A stretch of 64,000 nucleotides of DNA from Siphonodentalium dalli (lineage: Eukaryota; Mollusca; Scaphopoda; Gadilida; Siphonodentaliidae). Of this stretch, positions 8,385-20,843 are shown one piece after another. Both the position numbers and the translations under genes were made by a program. The first letter of the stretch is position 1; every line of letters starts with the position of its first letter. Below the pieces are notes generated by a model. That model searched no databases, had not been told where the DNA came from, and was given only the letters and a program-made list of their open reading frames with translations. The stretch is taken from contig CP136061.1 of the NCBI GenBank assembly GCA_032622095.1, positions 6,082,734-6,146,733 on the forward strand, in the 5' to 3' direction.

Positions 8385-9365
8385 CAAGCCTGGATATAAG
8401 AGGTCGGACACGGTCATTGACCGAGCCAAATACACGATGACCGGCGCCGCCTTATTATCGTCCGTCAGTTTGTCCGGCGCCCATTATCTTCACAAAAAAT
8501 ATATAATTAAGGGGAAAACAACAAGTAGATGTATTATCCACGGCATAGACATTCAATTACCACTACTGTGCACTAAATATCAAATCCCCCCACCAATACA
8601 ACGCGTTTTACCGAAAACATGTTAATGATCCGTTCCGTATACAGGACCTATAAATGTAATTTTAATGCAACCTCTAACCTAAATTGTCCGCGATTGATGA
8701 TTGATCGCAAACTGTGAATTATCGCTGCCTTCACGTCCGCACTATTTACGACTTTCTATTTTTAGAACGTGAAAAACCCAGAAAAAATGGCTTCCACTGG
8801 GGGGAAACTCCAACCAAGAAATACACTTCGTCGTGTTTTTCTCGTTTGACGTAAGATACACGGAGATGTCACAAGTTATATCAGCACAAGTGTAATATAT
8901 TCCACAAGTTAAGGGTGTTAGTTGGAGATTTAGCGCAAGAAATTCCGAAAAAATTCATACCGTTAGTTTTTAAATCGCCGCGTTTTGAAACATGTGCTCG
9001 TGTTTACTTGGGGGAAGCACGGCGTAGGATTTTTTCTGCGGACTAATAATGTAATAGTATTTTTGAAACTGGAAAAGAATTCAGCAGAGACATACTGTAA
9101 ATGACAGCCTTGTCTGACTTTGCGCCCCTGTCACATTATGACATGATAATATGAGCTTCAGCTAAAAGTGATGTAAAACACCATAATTCATAACATGGTA
9201 CATCAATGAATCTAATTTGTGCATTGGAATGGGCTAAAAAACAACTAATTGCTGCTATTTATTGATACCAGGTAAATAACAGACACACTTTTCAAATGTC
9301 AGACGCCGAATCTTTGGTGCCTGTCATTTTGTCAGACACTCAAAAAAAAATTATATCCAGGCTTG
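8385..9365. mobile_element. 981-bp non-autonomous hAT element
   Basis: It begins CAAGCCTGGATATA and ends TATATCCAGGCTTG. It is flanked by a perfect 8-bp duplication, ATTTCGTT (8377-8384 and 9366-9373). Eight-base duplications are the hallmark of the hAT superfamily. The termini match those of the much shorter D MITEs (e.g. 37648-38236), so this is likely a longer member mobilised by the same source. No transposase frame is visible; the longest frame is 62 codons (8437-8625). Confidence 0.8.
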
Positions 9366-9373
9366 ATTTCGTT

Positions 9374-10180
9374 TGTCATTTGTGAATCGGCTATTGTTTA
9401 CTAGTCACGAAATGTGCATGCCAGTTTCGCTTTGGCGGCCTTCTGTTTTTTATGGAATGTGTTCGCATAATTAGTTGCTTATATTGCATGTTGTGCAACT
9501 TTGCGTCTGCAAGTGAAGTTATGTTGAAGGTGCTTCGTGATTAACATGTTCAAAGCTTATCTCCATGTGTAGTGTATTAGCGACAGTGTAGTTTCCAGTA
9601 ATTATTTGGGGACACCTGTTTATATGCCAAAGTCATATCCGAAGGCCGCAGCCCTAAGCTGGGGAGGGTATGGGGTGGCCTCCCCCTTGAACTACATGTA
9701 CATACTGCCATAATATGACAATTTATTGCTTTATTTGATGAGTTAGTGTTAGTTGTGTTTGTTTTCTAGTAATAATGGTCAAAAAACAAATTATCTGAGG
9801 AATTTTTCTTCTTTCTAACTGTTTTTTGGGCGCCTGGAGTTTGGGCGCCCATACCTGTTACAGGTACCAAAACTGGCCTGGAAATTACCCTGATTAGCGT
9901 CCACAAATTCATCCGTATTTATGTACTTGAAATGCGAAGCATAACTGGTTGGTAGCCATTGTATTAGTTCACACAAAACATTATGACGGATTGTTAAATT
10001 AGCTCTTAATTAAATAAGTAAAGCAGTCACGTGGGTGGGGTGAGATAGATGGTCACTTGTTATGTGAGACAGGGAAATCTCACCCAGCTATCTCACACGG
10101 GCTGCCTGTGCTAAAGTTTGTAGTGGGTGGGAGATATCATTATCTTGATTATTGCCTTCAATAAATCTTCAATCTTCAGT
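9374..10180. other. No gene recognised
   Basis: About 800 bp with no coding frame of note. A short inverted pair, GTGAGATAG / CTATCTCAC (10040-10098), echoes the foldback at 7820. Confidence 0.55.
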
Positions 10181-10390
10181 TGCATCACTGTCCATATCAC
10201 GTTGGTGAGGATCTACGGGCCTGATTCATTTGTATCACTTTCCATATCACGTGTGTGAGCATATATGGACCTGTATGACTTGTACCACTGTCCATATCAC
10301 AGGCGTGAGGATATATGGGCCTGAATGAGTTGTATCACTGTCCATATCACGTGCGTGAGGATATATTGGCCTGATTGACATTTCATCTAT
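10181..10390. repeat. 50-bp tandem repeat, 4 copies
   Basis: CACTGTCCATATCAC recurs with exact 50-bp spacing (ending at 10200, 10250, 10300, 10350), followed each time by a GTGAGGATATATGGGCCTG-like stretch. Divergence between units is moderate. The minus frame 10247-10495 is a shadow. Confidence 0.75.
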
Positions 10391-10618
10391 TTTACCACTT
10401 AAGTCACTGAGTAGATCTAGATTTGAGCCTACATCAATCTGGAAGTGACGACTCTTCGTTAACAAGCCTTTCTGAGCCCCGTCCTTCGATCTCAATTCTT
10501 TTCCATCTGTTCGGAGGCCACACTATGTGCGTTGCCTTTGCAATTATCATTCCCCTGGACACCTGTAATGAAGAATTATTTCAATCTGAAAACAGATAGC
10601 AAAAATAGAAGTAACACA

Positions 10619-10971
10619 TAACCAAGCGGGCTAGCATCACCAAATTCACCCTCTGGTGACCTCATTCTGCTTAGGCCTCATCTTCTGGGAAATATATACA
10701 GTATCAAATTAACATTGTTTTTAGTTTTCCCTTCTGGGAAGTTTCTATATCCCCTAATTTGCAGGAGATAAAATGCATAATCGAGGTGCCCAATGGGTGA
10801 ACATCATCAACTTCAACTGGGGAACTTCAATCTGATCCTAGGTCTACCATAGCAGTTGAGGGCCTATGCAGAATGAGGTTCCAAGAGGGTGAATTTAGTG
10901 ATGCTAGCCCACTAAATTCACCCTCTGTGGACCTCATTCTGCAAATGACAGACACACTATTTGCAGGCTTG
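10619..10971. mobile_element. hAT MITE family D, left arm truncated
   Basis: The right end GCAAATGACAGACACAC...GCAGGCTTG is complete and followed by GTAACACATAA. The same GTAACACATAA stands just left of the element (10611-10621), so the copy kept its target duplication but lost most of the left palindrome, starting CAAGC then GGGCTAGC. Both arm palindromes are otherwise recognisable. Confidence 0.75.
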
Positions 10972-10993
10972 GTAACACATAATAATCTGTTAA

Positions 10994-11345
10994 CCCTTTC
11001 ATGACAGGAGCTTCCTGAATTTTTTTGAAAACCCTGTGCCAATGCATTCTCTTACCATAGGTCGCCTCGCATATATAAGAGAAAGCATTGGCCAAACAAA
11101 TTTTATATTATTTTTTATAATTGTTAAAAAATGAAAGAAAAAAGAAAAAAATGATAACAAATTATTTAAGAATGTAAGAAATAATGAAAAAAAAAAGATA
11201 AAATTGTTAAAGAAAATTTGTTAAAAATTGTTATAGAATGTAACAAAAAATATAAAAAATTATATAAATTGTTAAAGAATGAATGAAAAAACAATTAAAA
11301 TTATAAAAATTGTTAATCAGTGTAAGAAAAATTTATAACGAGAGG
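10994..11345. mobile_element. TTAA MITE family C fragment plus purine-rich tail
   Basis: TTAA (10990-10993), then CCCTTTCATGACAGGAGC and one cassette with a shortened arm (11035-11092). About 250 bp of A/T-rich sequence dominated by AAATTGTTAAAGAATG-type repeats follows. It ends beside ACGAGAGGCCGATCACGAT, a phrase seen again after the family C remnant at 13646. Confidence 0.55.
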
Positions 11346-11379
11346 CCGATCACGATCGGCAGATGTTTAACCCATACCT

Positions 11380-13505
11380 TGGCGATACCGATTAGCTATT
11401 TTAATAAATCCTTACACCAACCTTTTCACGAGTGCAAAAGTTTCAATAATTGACACCTTACTATTAAGGTCACAAGTGGAATCAGACTTATCGGGCACCT
11501 TGCTCACATAAACACAATAGGAACACGGATGTGGCATTCCATTTCAACCTATTAAGTCACTTCAACACAGATATGTCTTATAGAGTGATAAAGCTAATTA
11601 AGCTCAATCCATATTCAGAGAGAAGCACCATAGCAGTTAAAGACAAAATAGTTATTTATTTGCTTATTACACTGGAATGTGAGACATAACATATTACGAT
11701 TTTTTTAATATTGTTATTTTTTTATTATGTTTTGTGTTAGCTGCATATTAAAAATTCTTGGGATCATTTAGATGGGACAAAAGAGTTAATAGTTCCCGAT
11801 TCAAAAACTAATCAATACCTGAACAACTATACAAGTGAGGGATGAAAAGACCTGGATATAAAATGATTGATAATGATTGGATATAAAATGTTTTTATGCA
11901 GAATTTTCAGATAGCTAGAGGTAGGATATGAAATTGGTCAGATTGAAAATATTAGATTCATTACATTGGATAGCATACTGTATGACTATGGAATGGGGTG
12001 GGTTAATTTTCTTCTAAGCTGATCATTGGAAAGATATAATGTATCTAAACAGCGGAAATATAATTGAAGTTACGGTTAATATATTATCAAAATCATTCAA
12101 TCGATACCAAAATTTATACAGGTGAAGAATGTTTCATCATTAACATGGATGCAATTATTTATATAGTGATCAAGTGAAAAATAATTAGTTATCACATTGT
12201 GTCAACATGATTGGTGGAGGATGTTAATATTTTTGAGCAAATAAACCAAATGACCCTCACTGTGCAGGTTAGTGGTGTGTTATCATAAACTATGCCAAGA
12301 ACTATAAACATAATCAATGGAAATATTTGAGTCATAAAATCGGATAGAATGGGGTTAATCTTACCCAAACTAATGAACTGATAAGCACAAAAAGTCTATA
12401 AAAAGCATGTCATTGGATTTAGAAACCCATACAATAAGTCAGTCTCTAATGTCATGAACCTGTTTCAACAAAGGGGTTAACTTAATTTTGTACAGAACAC
12501 AGAATGGACCACAGAGTCATCAATCATGGTTTTGACAATTTTTTAGAGATGCTAGCCCACTGTGTGTGATAGAGTCTGAGAGTCGGGAGAGAAATTTTAT
12601 TAGTGTTGAGAGATTTGTTTGATCAGGTGTTCTGGTCCATAAAGGAGAGAACCCCTATCACTGTGATATGTGTCTAAAGAGATTTGACTCTGTGAGCCAT
12701 GGTATTTATCTAATGTCAAGCTAAACAAAACTCATTTCCAATAAGACACTGGCTGTGTAATAAGATCTCCTCTTCTAAGCTCACAGTGCCTGCAGGTAAT
12801 AATTAGATTATCAGCTACTTGAATTTTAAATGGCCATAACTCTGTTAAAATATACCAGATCAAACTCAAATTTGAACCTGAGCTGTATTTTGGGGTGAGG
12901 ACCATATGTACCAAATTTGGTGATGATCAGATGAAAAATATTTAAGTCAACACAGCTTGGATTAATTCTATTTAAAAACAAGAGCAGAAAAGGTTAACTA
13001 AACGATACCAAAAACCATACAGATGAAGACCATGCTAAGAAAAACCTAGGTAAGAAATATGAGGCAGATCAGAAGAAATGTTCAACTTATTGCATTGGAT
13101 AGCATGTGTGTGAAGGGTTAATTATTTTCTAAACTGATCAACTAATCGATACCAAAAACCATACAGGTGAGGGGTGTGTCATCATAAACCTACATATCAG
13201 ATATGAAAACAATCGGACGGACAAAAAATACTTTGGTTACAGCATCGTATAGCTCATGCCTATGTGCGGATGCAAAGTGTTAATAATTTCTAAACCGATC
13301 AACCGATCGATACCAAAAACTATACAGGTGAGGAGTGTGTTATCATAAACATGCACATAAAATTTGAACACGATCCGATAGAAAATATTCGAGTAATTGA
13401 ATCGGATAGCAAGTGTCTACGGACAGACGGACGGACGGACGAACGACGGATGGTTGATCCAGACGTCGGCATTATGTGTACCATACATGGTATGGGTACA
13501 CATAA
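11380..13505. repeat. Decayed tandem/interspersed repeat, 140-160 bp units
   Basis: GATACCAAAAACCATACAGG-type phrases recur at 13004, 13148 and 13309 and, weaker, near 11.8 and 12.1 kb. They are followed by TGTGTCATCATAAAC and a GGACGGACGGACG run at 13428. Units are diverged and irregular. No conserved gene other than the zinc-finger remnant at 12575 is visible. Confidence 0.5.
12575..12725 (+). pseudogene. C2H2 zinc-finger remnant
   Basis: From 12638 the plus strand reads HKGENPYHCDMCLKRFDSVS and then stops at about 12725. This is the classical linker (H-x-GE-x-PY) followed by C-x2-C and the K-x-F position of a C2H2 finger. The two zinc-binding histidines are not in place. Just upstream, in another frame, a GEKFY-x-C-like linker with in-frame stops suggests a second degraded finger. 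C2H2 proteins bind DNA or RNA, but this fragment cannot fold as a complete finger. It is probably a decayed exon or retrocopy. Confidence 0.5.
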
Positions 13506-13509
13506 AAAA

Positions 13510-13645
13510 TGATAAAAAATTGTTTGGTCAATGCATGCTCTTATATATGCGAGGCTACCTATGGTCAGACTAGCATATATAAGAGTATGCATTGAAACAG
13601 GGTCTTTAATGTTGTGCCAGCCAGCTCCCATCATGAAAGGTTTAA
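13510..13645. mobile_element. TTAA MITE family C, right half
   Basis: One cassette with two mismatched arms (13526-13590) is followed by the inverted family C end CAGCTCCCATCATGAAAGG and TTTAA. The left end is not recognisable. Confidence 0.6.
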
Positions 13646-14495
13646 GTTTATGACAAACGAGAGGCCGATCACAATCGGCAGATAACTAGCTATAACTGAT
13701 AATTTGTTAAAGATATGATCACAGGAATCCATATATCAGTACCCAACTTGAAATCAAAAGCTCAAATAATTTGTCTTAAGAAGGGTTAAAGTATTTGGGG
13801 TGGGGGAGGAGTAGTTTTAAATCTCATAACTCTGTCCCTATTCACGCAAGGACCTCTCACTGTGAGATCCAACGGTTTAGTGATTTCGGAATATATGTTT
13901 AGGAGTTTAAGTTTAAATAACTCATTGGAAGCCAAAGTGATAAACCCCTTTCTCTGCCACTATTGATCTGCCAAATATTCAATAATTCATTCACTTCTAA
14001 AGATAAATAAAAGGTCAGCTGACTACAGTGTCCCCCGAAAACGTGGCAAGTCGATGCCACTTTGTTGAAGAAAAGGGTTAATAACACCGTAAAAAAAAAA
14101 AATTCCGTCATCTATATACATGTTGCACATCCACAATATGTGGGTAATAATACTCTGAAGTTTCAAATATCTACGATCAAAACTGTAGGAGGAGTTGATT
14201 ACACCACGAAGGTACCCTCATGCAGAAGATTATAAAAAATGTTGAAATTTTCTAAGTCGAAAATGGTTAATAACTCCGTAAAAAAAAAAAAATTCCGTCA
14301 TCAATATACATGTTGCACATCTTCAATATATGGGCAACAATATTCTGAAGTTTCAAATCTCTGGGACGAAACCTGTAGGAGGAGATGATTACATCATGAA
14401 GGTACTCAAAAGTGTGACGGACAGTGCAACGGACGGACGGAGCCCGTTTCTATAGTCCCCCCAAAATTAATTTTTCAGGGGACAATTATAATTAG
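13646..14495. repeat. ~190-bp dimeric repeat with hairpin tail
   Basis: Two units (about 14072-14262 and 14264-14445) share the A-run plus TTCCGTCATC, TACATGTTGCACATC, CTGAAGTTTCAAAT and CTGTAGGAGGAG. The element ends with GACGGACGGAGCCCG and a hairpin, TAGTCCCCCC...GGGGACAATTATAATT. The frame 13899-14111 on the minus strand is unsupported. Confidence 0.6.
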
Positions 14496-14930
14496 TTGAC
14501 AAGCCAGACTGCTTAGAACAACATACATGCATGGGATTCAATATCAAATTTAATTTGTATTTTAATTACCCCCCCCCCCCCCATTCTCCCCAGTTGTGAT
14601 TTATTTATCAAAAATGTCAGAATTGAGCGAGGAGTTCAATCTAAAACAAATTAACAAATTTTATTTTCTTGAAAAAGGGTCATAACTCCTTTAAAATAAA
14701 TCGGATCAAACCCATATTCGAACTCAATCTGTATTTTGGGCTGAGAAACTCGTGTACCTAATTTGGTTCCAATCAAATAAAAATTGTTGGAGTTATGGCA
14801 GCATGCGTGAATTCTAAGTCGAAAAAGGACCATAACTCCTGATAACTCTGCAAAAAATGTTTGGATCAAACCCATATTCGAACTCGAACCTCCAGAGTTT
14901 TATAGAAAAAGAACATTTAAAGTGATACTT
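14496..14930. repeat. Poly-C tract and decayed ~150-bp repeat
   Basis: A 15-base C run lies near 14568. It is followed by one and a half units of GGTCATAACTCCT...GATCAAACCCATATTCGAAC (about 14678 and 14826). The same phrase family appears at 6.1, 12.8, 22 and 29 kb. Confidence 0.5.
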
Positions 14931-14939
14931 TATACAAGA

Positions 14940-15440
14940 ACAAGAGGTTGCACCTCGGGTAGGTTGCACCTCGGGTGCTGGAATATTTAAATATGGGCAG
15001 GTCAGAAACCAAATTGTGAAGAAAAAAATGTGATGAAAAACAAATTACTGGACGGAGGGAAATCCAACATTTTCAGATAAAGAAAGAGGGATAACTCTTG
15101 AACGGAAAAGTGAACAATGTCAATGAACCCTCTTTTGAAAGCCCTCATGATGGTATACCTGCATACCAAATTTCATTGAGATCCGATAACCCATGGTTGA
15201 AATATAAGAGCGGATGGACGGAAACCAACATTTTCAGATAAAGAGGGATAACTCTTGAATGGAAAGCATGGTCTATGAACCCTCTTTTGAAAGCCCTCCT
15301 GATGACAAACCTGCATACCAAATTTAATTGAGAACCGATATCCCATGGTTGAGCTATATGAGTGGATGGACACATGGACGATGGACAGACGCATATAATC
15401 CAGTATACCCCCTCCCCCATCTGTTGGGATGGGAGTATAA
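14940..15440. repeat. ~155-bp dimeric repeat with hairpin tail
   Basis: A short duplication, GGTTGCACCTCGGGT, opens it. Two units follow with CAACATTTTCAGATAAAGA, GAACCCTCTTTTGAAAGCC and ACCTGCATACCAAATTT. It closes with GTATACCCCCTCCC...GGGAGTATAATTA, the same architecture as the repeats ending at 3152 and 14495. Overlapping minus frames 15145-15486 and 15173-15517 are shadows of this repeat. Confidence 0.6.
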
Positions 15441-15454
15441 TTAAAGCCAAGATA

Positions 15455-15640
15455 TACAACATAACAGAGGCCAAGATAAATGCCACAGTGTATAGTGATG
15501 AGCTTTCTGTTATTCACACCCTCAGCTTCAAGATAAATGCCACAGTGTATAGTGATGAGGTTAGAGAAATGCCACAGTGTATAGTGATGAGCTTTCTGTT
15601 ATTCACACCCTCAGCTTCAAGATAAATGCCACAGTGAATT
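15455..15640. repeat. Small tandem repeat, 3 partial units
   Basis: AAATGCCACAGTGTATAGTG occurs three times, with GAGCTTTCTGTTATTCACAC following two of them. The spacing is irregular (about 60 and 34 bp). Confidence 0.6.
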
Positions 15641-15662
15641 GTGTATTATATATAATGTGACA

Positions 15663-15867
15663 CATAAATGAGGTTCCCAATCACAATATTCACCATTTGG
15701 GAACTTCAATCCGAGTCCATGTCTCTCATAGCAGATGAGGCAATGCAGAATGAGGTCCTCAGAGGGGGGAATTTGGTGATGCTAGCCCGCTGTGCAGGAT
15801 AGCATCACTAAATTCACCCTCTGGGGACCTCATTCTGCAAATGACAGACACACTATTTCAAGGCTTG
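15663..15867. mobile_element. hAT MITE family D, 5' truncated
   Basis: It starts inside the element at GAGGTTCCCAATCAC and keeps one complete arm palindrome. It ends CACACTATTTCAAGGCTTG. The left terminus and target duplication are lost. Confidence 0.7.
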
Positions 15868-16051
15868 CTCACCGGACCAAAATGGTTGCTATCCATGCTG
15901 GACTTATGCTGGTCGCCCTCCACCCAGCAGTGTCCCTCCGGTACATCGATCACATCTCGATGTTCATTAACAGGTCTGAAAAGTGAAAAATTCACTCAAT
16001 TTTAATGATCAGAGAAAACTATGATCCAGTCCCAGGTGGGACAAAAGGATA

Positions 16052-16262
16052 CAAGCCTTGAAATAGTATGTCTGTCATTTGCAGAATGAGGTCCACAGAG
16101 AGTGAATTTAGTGATACTACCCCACATAGCAGGCAAGCATCACTAAATTCACCTTCCTGGGACCTCATTCTGCTTACACCTCAGTTATGCGGGGTAGCAT
16201 CCCTAAATTCACCCTCTGTGGACCTCATTCTGCAAATGACAAACACATTATTTCAAGGCTTG
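16052..16262. mobile_element. hAT MITE family D
   Basis: It starts CAAGCCTTGAAATAG and ends TATTTCAAGGCTTG. Flanking octamers AAAGGATA (16044-16051) and AAAGTATA (16263-16270) differ at one base, a decayed 8-bp duplication. Both arms are palindromic. A C run follows immediately. Confidence 0.8.
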
Positions 16263-16539
16263 AAAGTATACCCCCCCCCCCCCATATAAAATAATAACAT
16301 GGAATACTGAATACAGCCTTGTCCAAGTGTATTGATACTTATTTGTTTTCCAAAATTTTACTATAAATGGTTACACAATCAAAGCAAAGTTTGTCCACCT
16401 TCCTATTTTAAAGAGAATAGTAAGTTGTTTATCCAACAATTTATTTAATTTATATCACTTTTCTGCTGTGCAAAATGACACATTTTGTTCGTTCACAGAT
16501 TGGGAAACTGAAAGTGACCGGAACACTGTTGTCGCTTAT

Positions 16540-19500
16540 AATATATGACTCACTGTACTGTGTCTCCATCTAACATTGTGTAAACCGGATGGTGATTTGT
16601 ACTGATTCTTACAGGTGATAATTGTGTGACTGTAGAGGGTGTATGATTATCAGTATGTATGACTCACTGTACTGTGTCCCCATCTAACATTGTGTAAACC
16701 GTATGGTGATTTGTACTGATTCTTACAGGTGATAACTGTATGAATGTAGAGGGTGTATGATTATCAGTATGTATGACTCACTGGACAGTGTCCCCATCTA
16801 ACATCGTGTAAACCGTATGGTGATTTGTACTGATTCTTACGGGCGCTAATTGTATGAATGTAGAGGGTGTATGAGTATCAGTATGTATGTATGACTCACT
16901 GTACTGTGTCTCCATCTAACATCGTGTAAACCGTATGGTGATTTGTACTGATTCTTACAGGTGATAATTGTGTGACTGTAGAGGGTGTATGATTATCAGT
17001 ATGTATGACTCACTGTACTGTGTCCCCATCTAACATCGTGTAAACCGTATGGTGATTTGTACTGATTCTTACAGGCGATAATTGTGTGACTATAGAGGGT
17101 GTATGATTATCAGTATGTATGACTCACTGTACTGTGTCCCCATCTAACATTGTGTAAACCGTATGGTGATTTGTACTGATTCTTACAGGTGATAATTGTG
17201 TGACTATAGAGGGTGTATGATTATCAGTATGTATGTATGTATGACTCACTGGACTGTGTCCCCATCTAACATCATATAAACCGTATGGTGATTTGTACTG
17301 ATTCTTACAGGCGAAAATTGTGTGACTGTAGAGGGTGTATGACTATCAGTATGTATGACTCACTGTACTGTGTCCCCATCTAACATTGTGTAAACCGTAT
17401 GGTGATTTGTACTGATTCTTACAGGTGATAATTGTGTGACTGTAGAGGGTGTATGATTATCAGTATGTATGACTCACTGTACTGTGTCCCCATCTAACAT
17501 CGTGTAAACCGTATAGTGATTTGTACTGATTCTTACAGGCGATAATTGTGTGACTATAGAGGGTGTATGATTATCAGTATGTATGACTCACTGTACTGTG
17601 TCCCCATCTAACATTGTGCAAACCGTATGGTGATTTGTACTGATTCTTACAGGTGATAATTGTGTGACTATAGAGGGTGTATGATTATCAGTATGTATGT
17701 ATGACTCACTGGACAGTGTCCCCATCTAACATCATATAAACCGTATGGTGATTTGTACTGATTCTTACGGGCGCTAATTGTATGAATGTAGAGGGTGTAT
17801 GATTATCAGTATGTATGACTCACTGGACAGTGTCCCCATCTAACATCGTGTAAACCGTATGGTGCTTTGTACTGATTCTTACAGGCGCTAATTGTATGAA
17901 TGTAGAGGGTGTATGATTATCAGTATGTATGACTCACTGGACAGTGTCCCCATCTAATATCGTGTAAACCGTATGGTGATTTGTACTGATTCTTATGGGC
18001 GCTAATTGTATGAATGTAGAGGGTGTATGAGTATCAGTATGTATGTATGACTCACTGTACTGTGTCTCCATCTAACATCGTGTAAACCGTATGGTGATTT
18101 GTACTGATTCTTACAGGTGATAATTGTGTGACTGTAGAGGGTGTATGATTATCAGTATGTATGACTCACTGGACAGTGTCCCCATCTAACATTGTGTAAA
18201 CCGTATGGTGATTTGTACTGATTCTTACAGGCGATAATTGTGTGACTGTAGAGGGTGTATGATTATCAGTATGTATGACTCACTGGACAGTGTCCCCATC
18301 TAACAGGTGATAATTGTGTGACTATAGAGGGTGTATGATTATCAGTATGTAACTCACTGGACAGTGTCCCCATCTAACATTGTGTAAACCGTATGGTGAT
18401 TTGTACTGATTCTTACAGGTGATAATTGTGTGACTGTAGAGGGTGTATGATTATCAGTATGTATGACTCACTGGACAGTGTCCCCATCTAACAGGTGATA
18501 ATTGTGTGACTATAGAGGGTGTATGATTATCAGTATGTAACTCACTGGACAGTGTCCCCATCTAACATTGTGTAAACTGTATGGTGATTTGTACTGATTC
18601 TTACAGGTGATAATTGTGTGACTGTAGAGGGTGTATGACTATCAGTATGTAACTCACTGGACAGTGTCCCCATCTAACATTGTGTAAACCGTATGGTGAT
18701 TTGTACTGATTCTTACAGGTGATAATTGTGTGACTGTAGAGGGTGTATGATTATCAGTATGTATGAATCACTGGACAGTGTCCCCATCTAACATCGTGTA
18801 AACCGTATGGTGATTTGTATGATTCTTACAGGTGATAATTGTGTGAATGTAGAGGGTGTATGACTATCAGTATGTATGACTCACTGGACTGTGTCCCCAT
18901 CTAACATCGTGTAAACCGAATGGTGATTTGTACTGATTCTTACAGGCGATAATTGTGTGACTGTAGAGGGTGTATGATTATCAGTATGTATGACTCACTG
19001 GACTGTGTCCCCATCTAACATTGTGTAAACTGTATGGTGATTTGTATGATTCTTACAGGTGATAATTGTGTGACTGTAGAGGGTGTATGATTATCAGTAT
19101 GTATGACTCACTGGACTGTGTCCCCATCTAACATTGTGTAAACTGTATGGTGATTTGTATGATTCTTACAGGTGATAATTGTGTGAATGTAGAGGGTGTA
19201 TGATTATCAGTATGTATGACTCACTGGACTGTGTCCCCATCTAACATCGTGTAAACCGTATGGTGATTTGTACTGATTCTTACAGGTGATAATTGTGTGA
19301 CTGTAGAGGGTGTATGATTATCAGTATGTATGACTCACTGGACTGTGTCCCCATCTAACATCGTGTAAACCGTATGGTGATTTGTACTGATTCTTACAGG
19401 TGATAATTGTGTGACTGTAGAGGGTGTATGATTATCAGTATGTAACTCACTGGACAGTGTCCCCATCTAACATTGTGTAAACTGTATGGTGATTTGTACT

Positions 19501-20475
19501 GATTCTTACGGGCGCTAATTGTATGAATGTAGAGGGTGTATGATTATCAGTATGTATGAATCACTGGACAGTGTCCCCATCTAACATATAAACTGTATGG
19601 TGATTTGTATGATTCTTATAGGCGCTAATTGTATGAATGTAGAGGGTGTATGACTATCAGTATGTATGACTCACTGGACAGTGTCCCCATCTAACATCGT
19701 GTAAACCGAATGGTGATTTGTAATGATTCTTACAGGTGATAATTGTGTGACTGTAGAGGGTGTATGATTATCAGTATGTATGAATCACTGGACTGTGTCC
19801 CCATCTAACATTGTGTAAACCGTATGGTGATTTGTACTGATTCTTACAGGTGATAATTGTGTGACTGTAGAGGGTGTATGATTAGCAGTATGTATGACTC
19901 ACTGGACTGTGTCCCCATCTAACATTGTGTAAACTGTATGGTGATTTGTACTGATTCTTACAGGCGATAATTGTGTGACTGTAGAGGGTGTATGATTATC
20001 AGTATGTAATTCACTGGACTGTGTCCCCATCTAACATAGTGTAAACTGTATGGTGATTTGTATGATTCTTACAGGCGATAATTGTGTGACTATAGAGGGT
20101 GTATGATTATCAGTATGTATGAATCACTGGACAGTGTCCCCATCTAACATATAAACTGTATGGTGATTTGTATGATTCTTATAGGCGCTAATTGTGTGAA
20201 TGTAGAGGGTGTATGATTATCAGTATGTATGAATCACTGGACTGTGTCCCCATCTAACATAGTGTAAACTGTATGGTGATTTGTATGATTCTTACAGGTT
20301 GTGTGAATGTAGAGGGTGTATGATTATCAGTATGTATGAATCACTGGACTGTGTCCCCATCTAACATAGTGTAAACTGTATGGTGATTTGTATGATTCTT
20401 ACAGGCGATAATTGTGTGACTGTAGAGGGTGTATGAGTATCAGTATGTAACTCACTGGACAGTGTCTCCATCTAA
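16540..20475. repeat. 114-bp satellite array, ~34 copies
   Basis: ATGACTCACTG recurs at a basic 114-bp spacing (16547, 16661, 16775 ...). Each monomer contains CCCCATCTAACATTGTGTAA, TGGTGATTTGTACTGATTC, TTACAGGTGATAATTGTG and GAGGGTGTATGATTATCAG. Variants include TGAATCA or TAACTCA for TGACTCA, GGACAGTG/GTACTGTG, and units missing about 45 bp (near 18301 and 18493). Sequence types alternate in blocks, indicating local higher-order amplification. No coding frame persists. Confidence 0.95.
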
Positions 20476-20559
20476 AGCTACTATTCTTTTGATCAGCTCT
20501 TGCTTGGGATTCGTTGGGCATCTGCAAAGAGAAAAAAATATCTTAACTATCTTTATGAT

Positions 20560-20785
20560 TACTAGTTACTATTTAAAGGCACCATCTGTATGATTACTAG
20601 TTACTAGTTCCCACTTTATGATTACTAAATGTAGTTCCCACTTTATGGCACCATCTGTATGATTACTAGTTTCTACTTAAAGGCACCATCTGTATGATTA
20701 CTAGTTACTAGTTCCCACTTTATGATTACTAATTGTAGTTCCCACTTTATGGCACCATCTGTATGATTACTAGTTTAATAGCCTT
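20560..20785. repeat. ~104-bp tandem duplication
   Basis: AAGGCACCATCTGTATG, then GATTACTAGTTACTAG and GTTCCCACTTTATG, recurs with about 104-bp spacing (20575 and 20679), with a third partial unit to 20780. It bridges the satellite and the minisatellite. Confidence 0.75.
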
Positions 20786-20843
20786 GTTTATGAACAAGTC
20801 CTACAATTTTCATAGGTCTGTTTTGAAGAAAAACCAAATCCCA

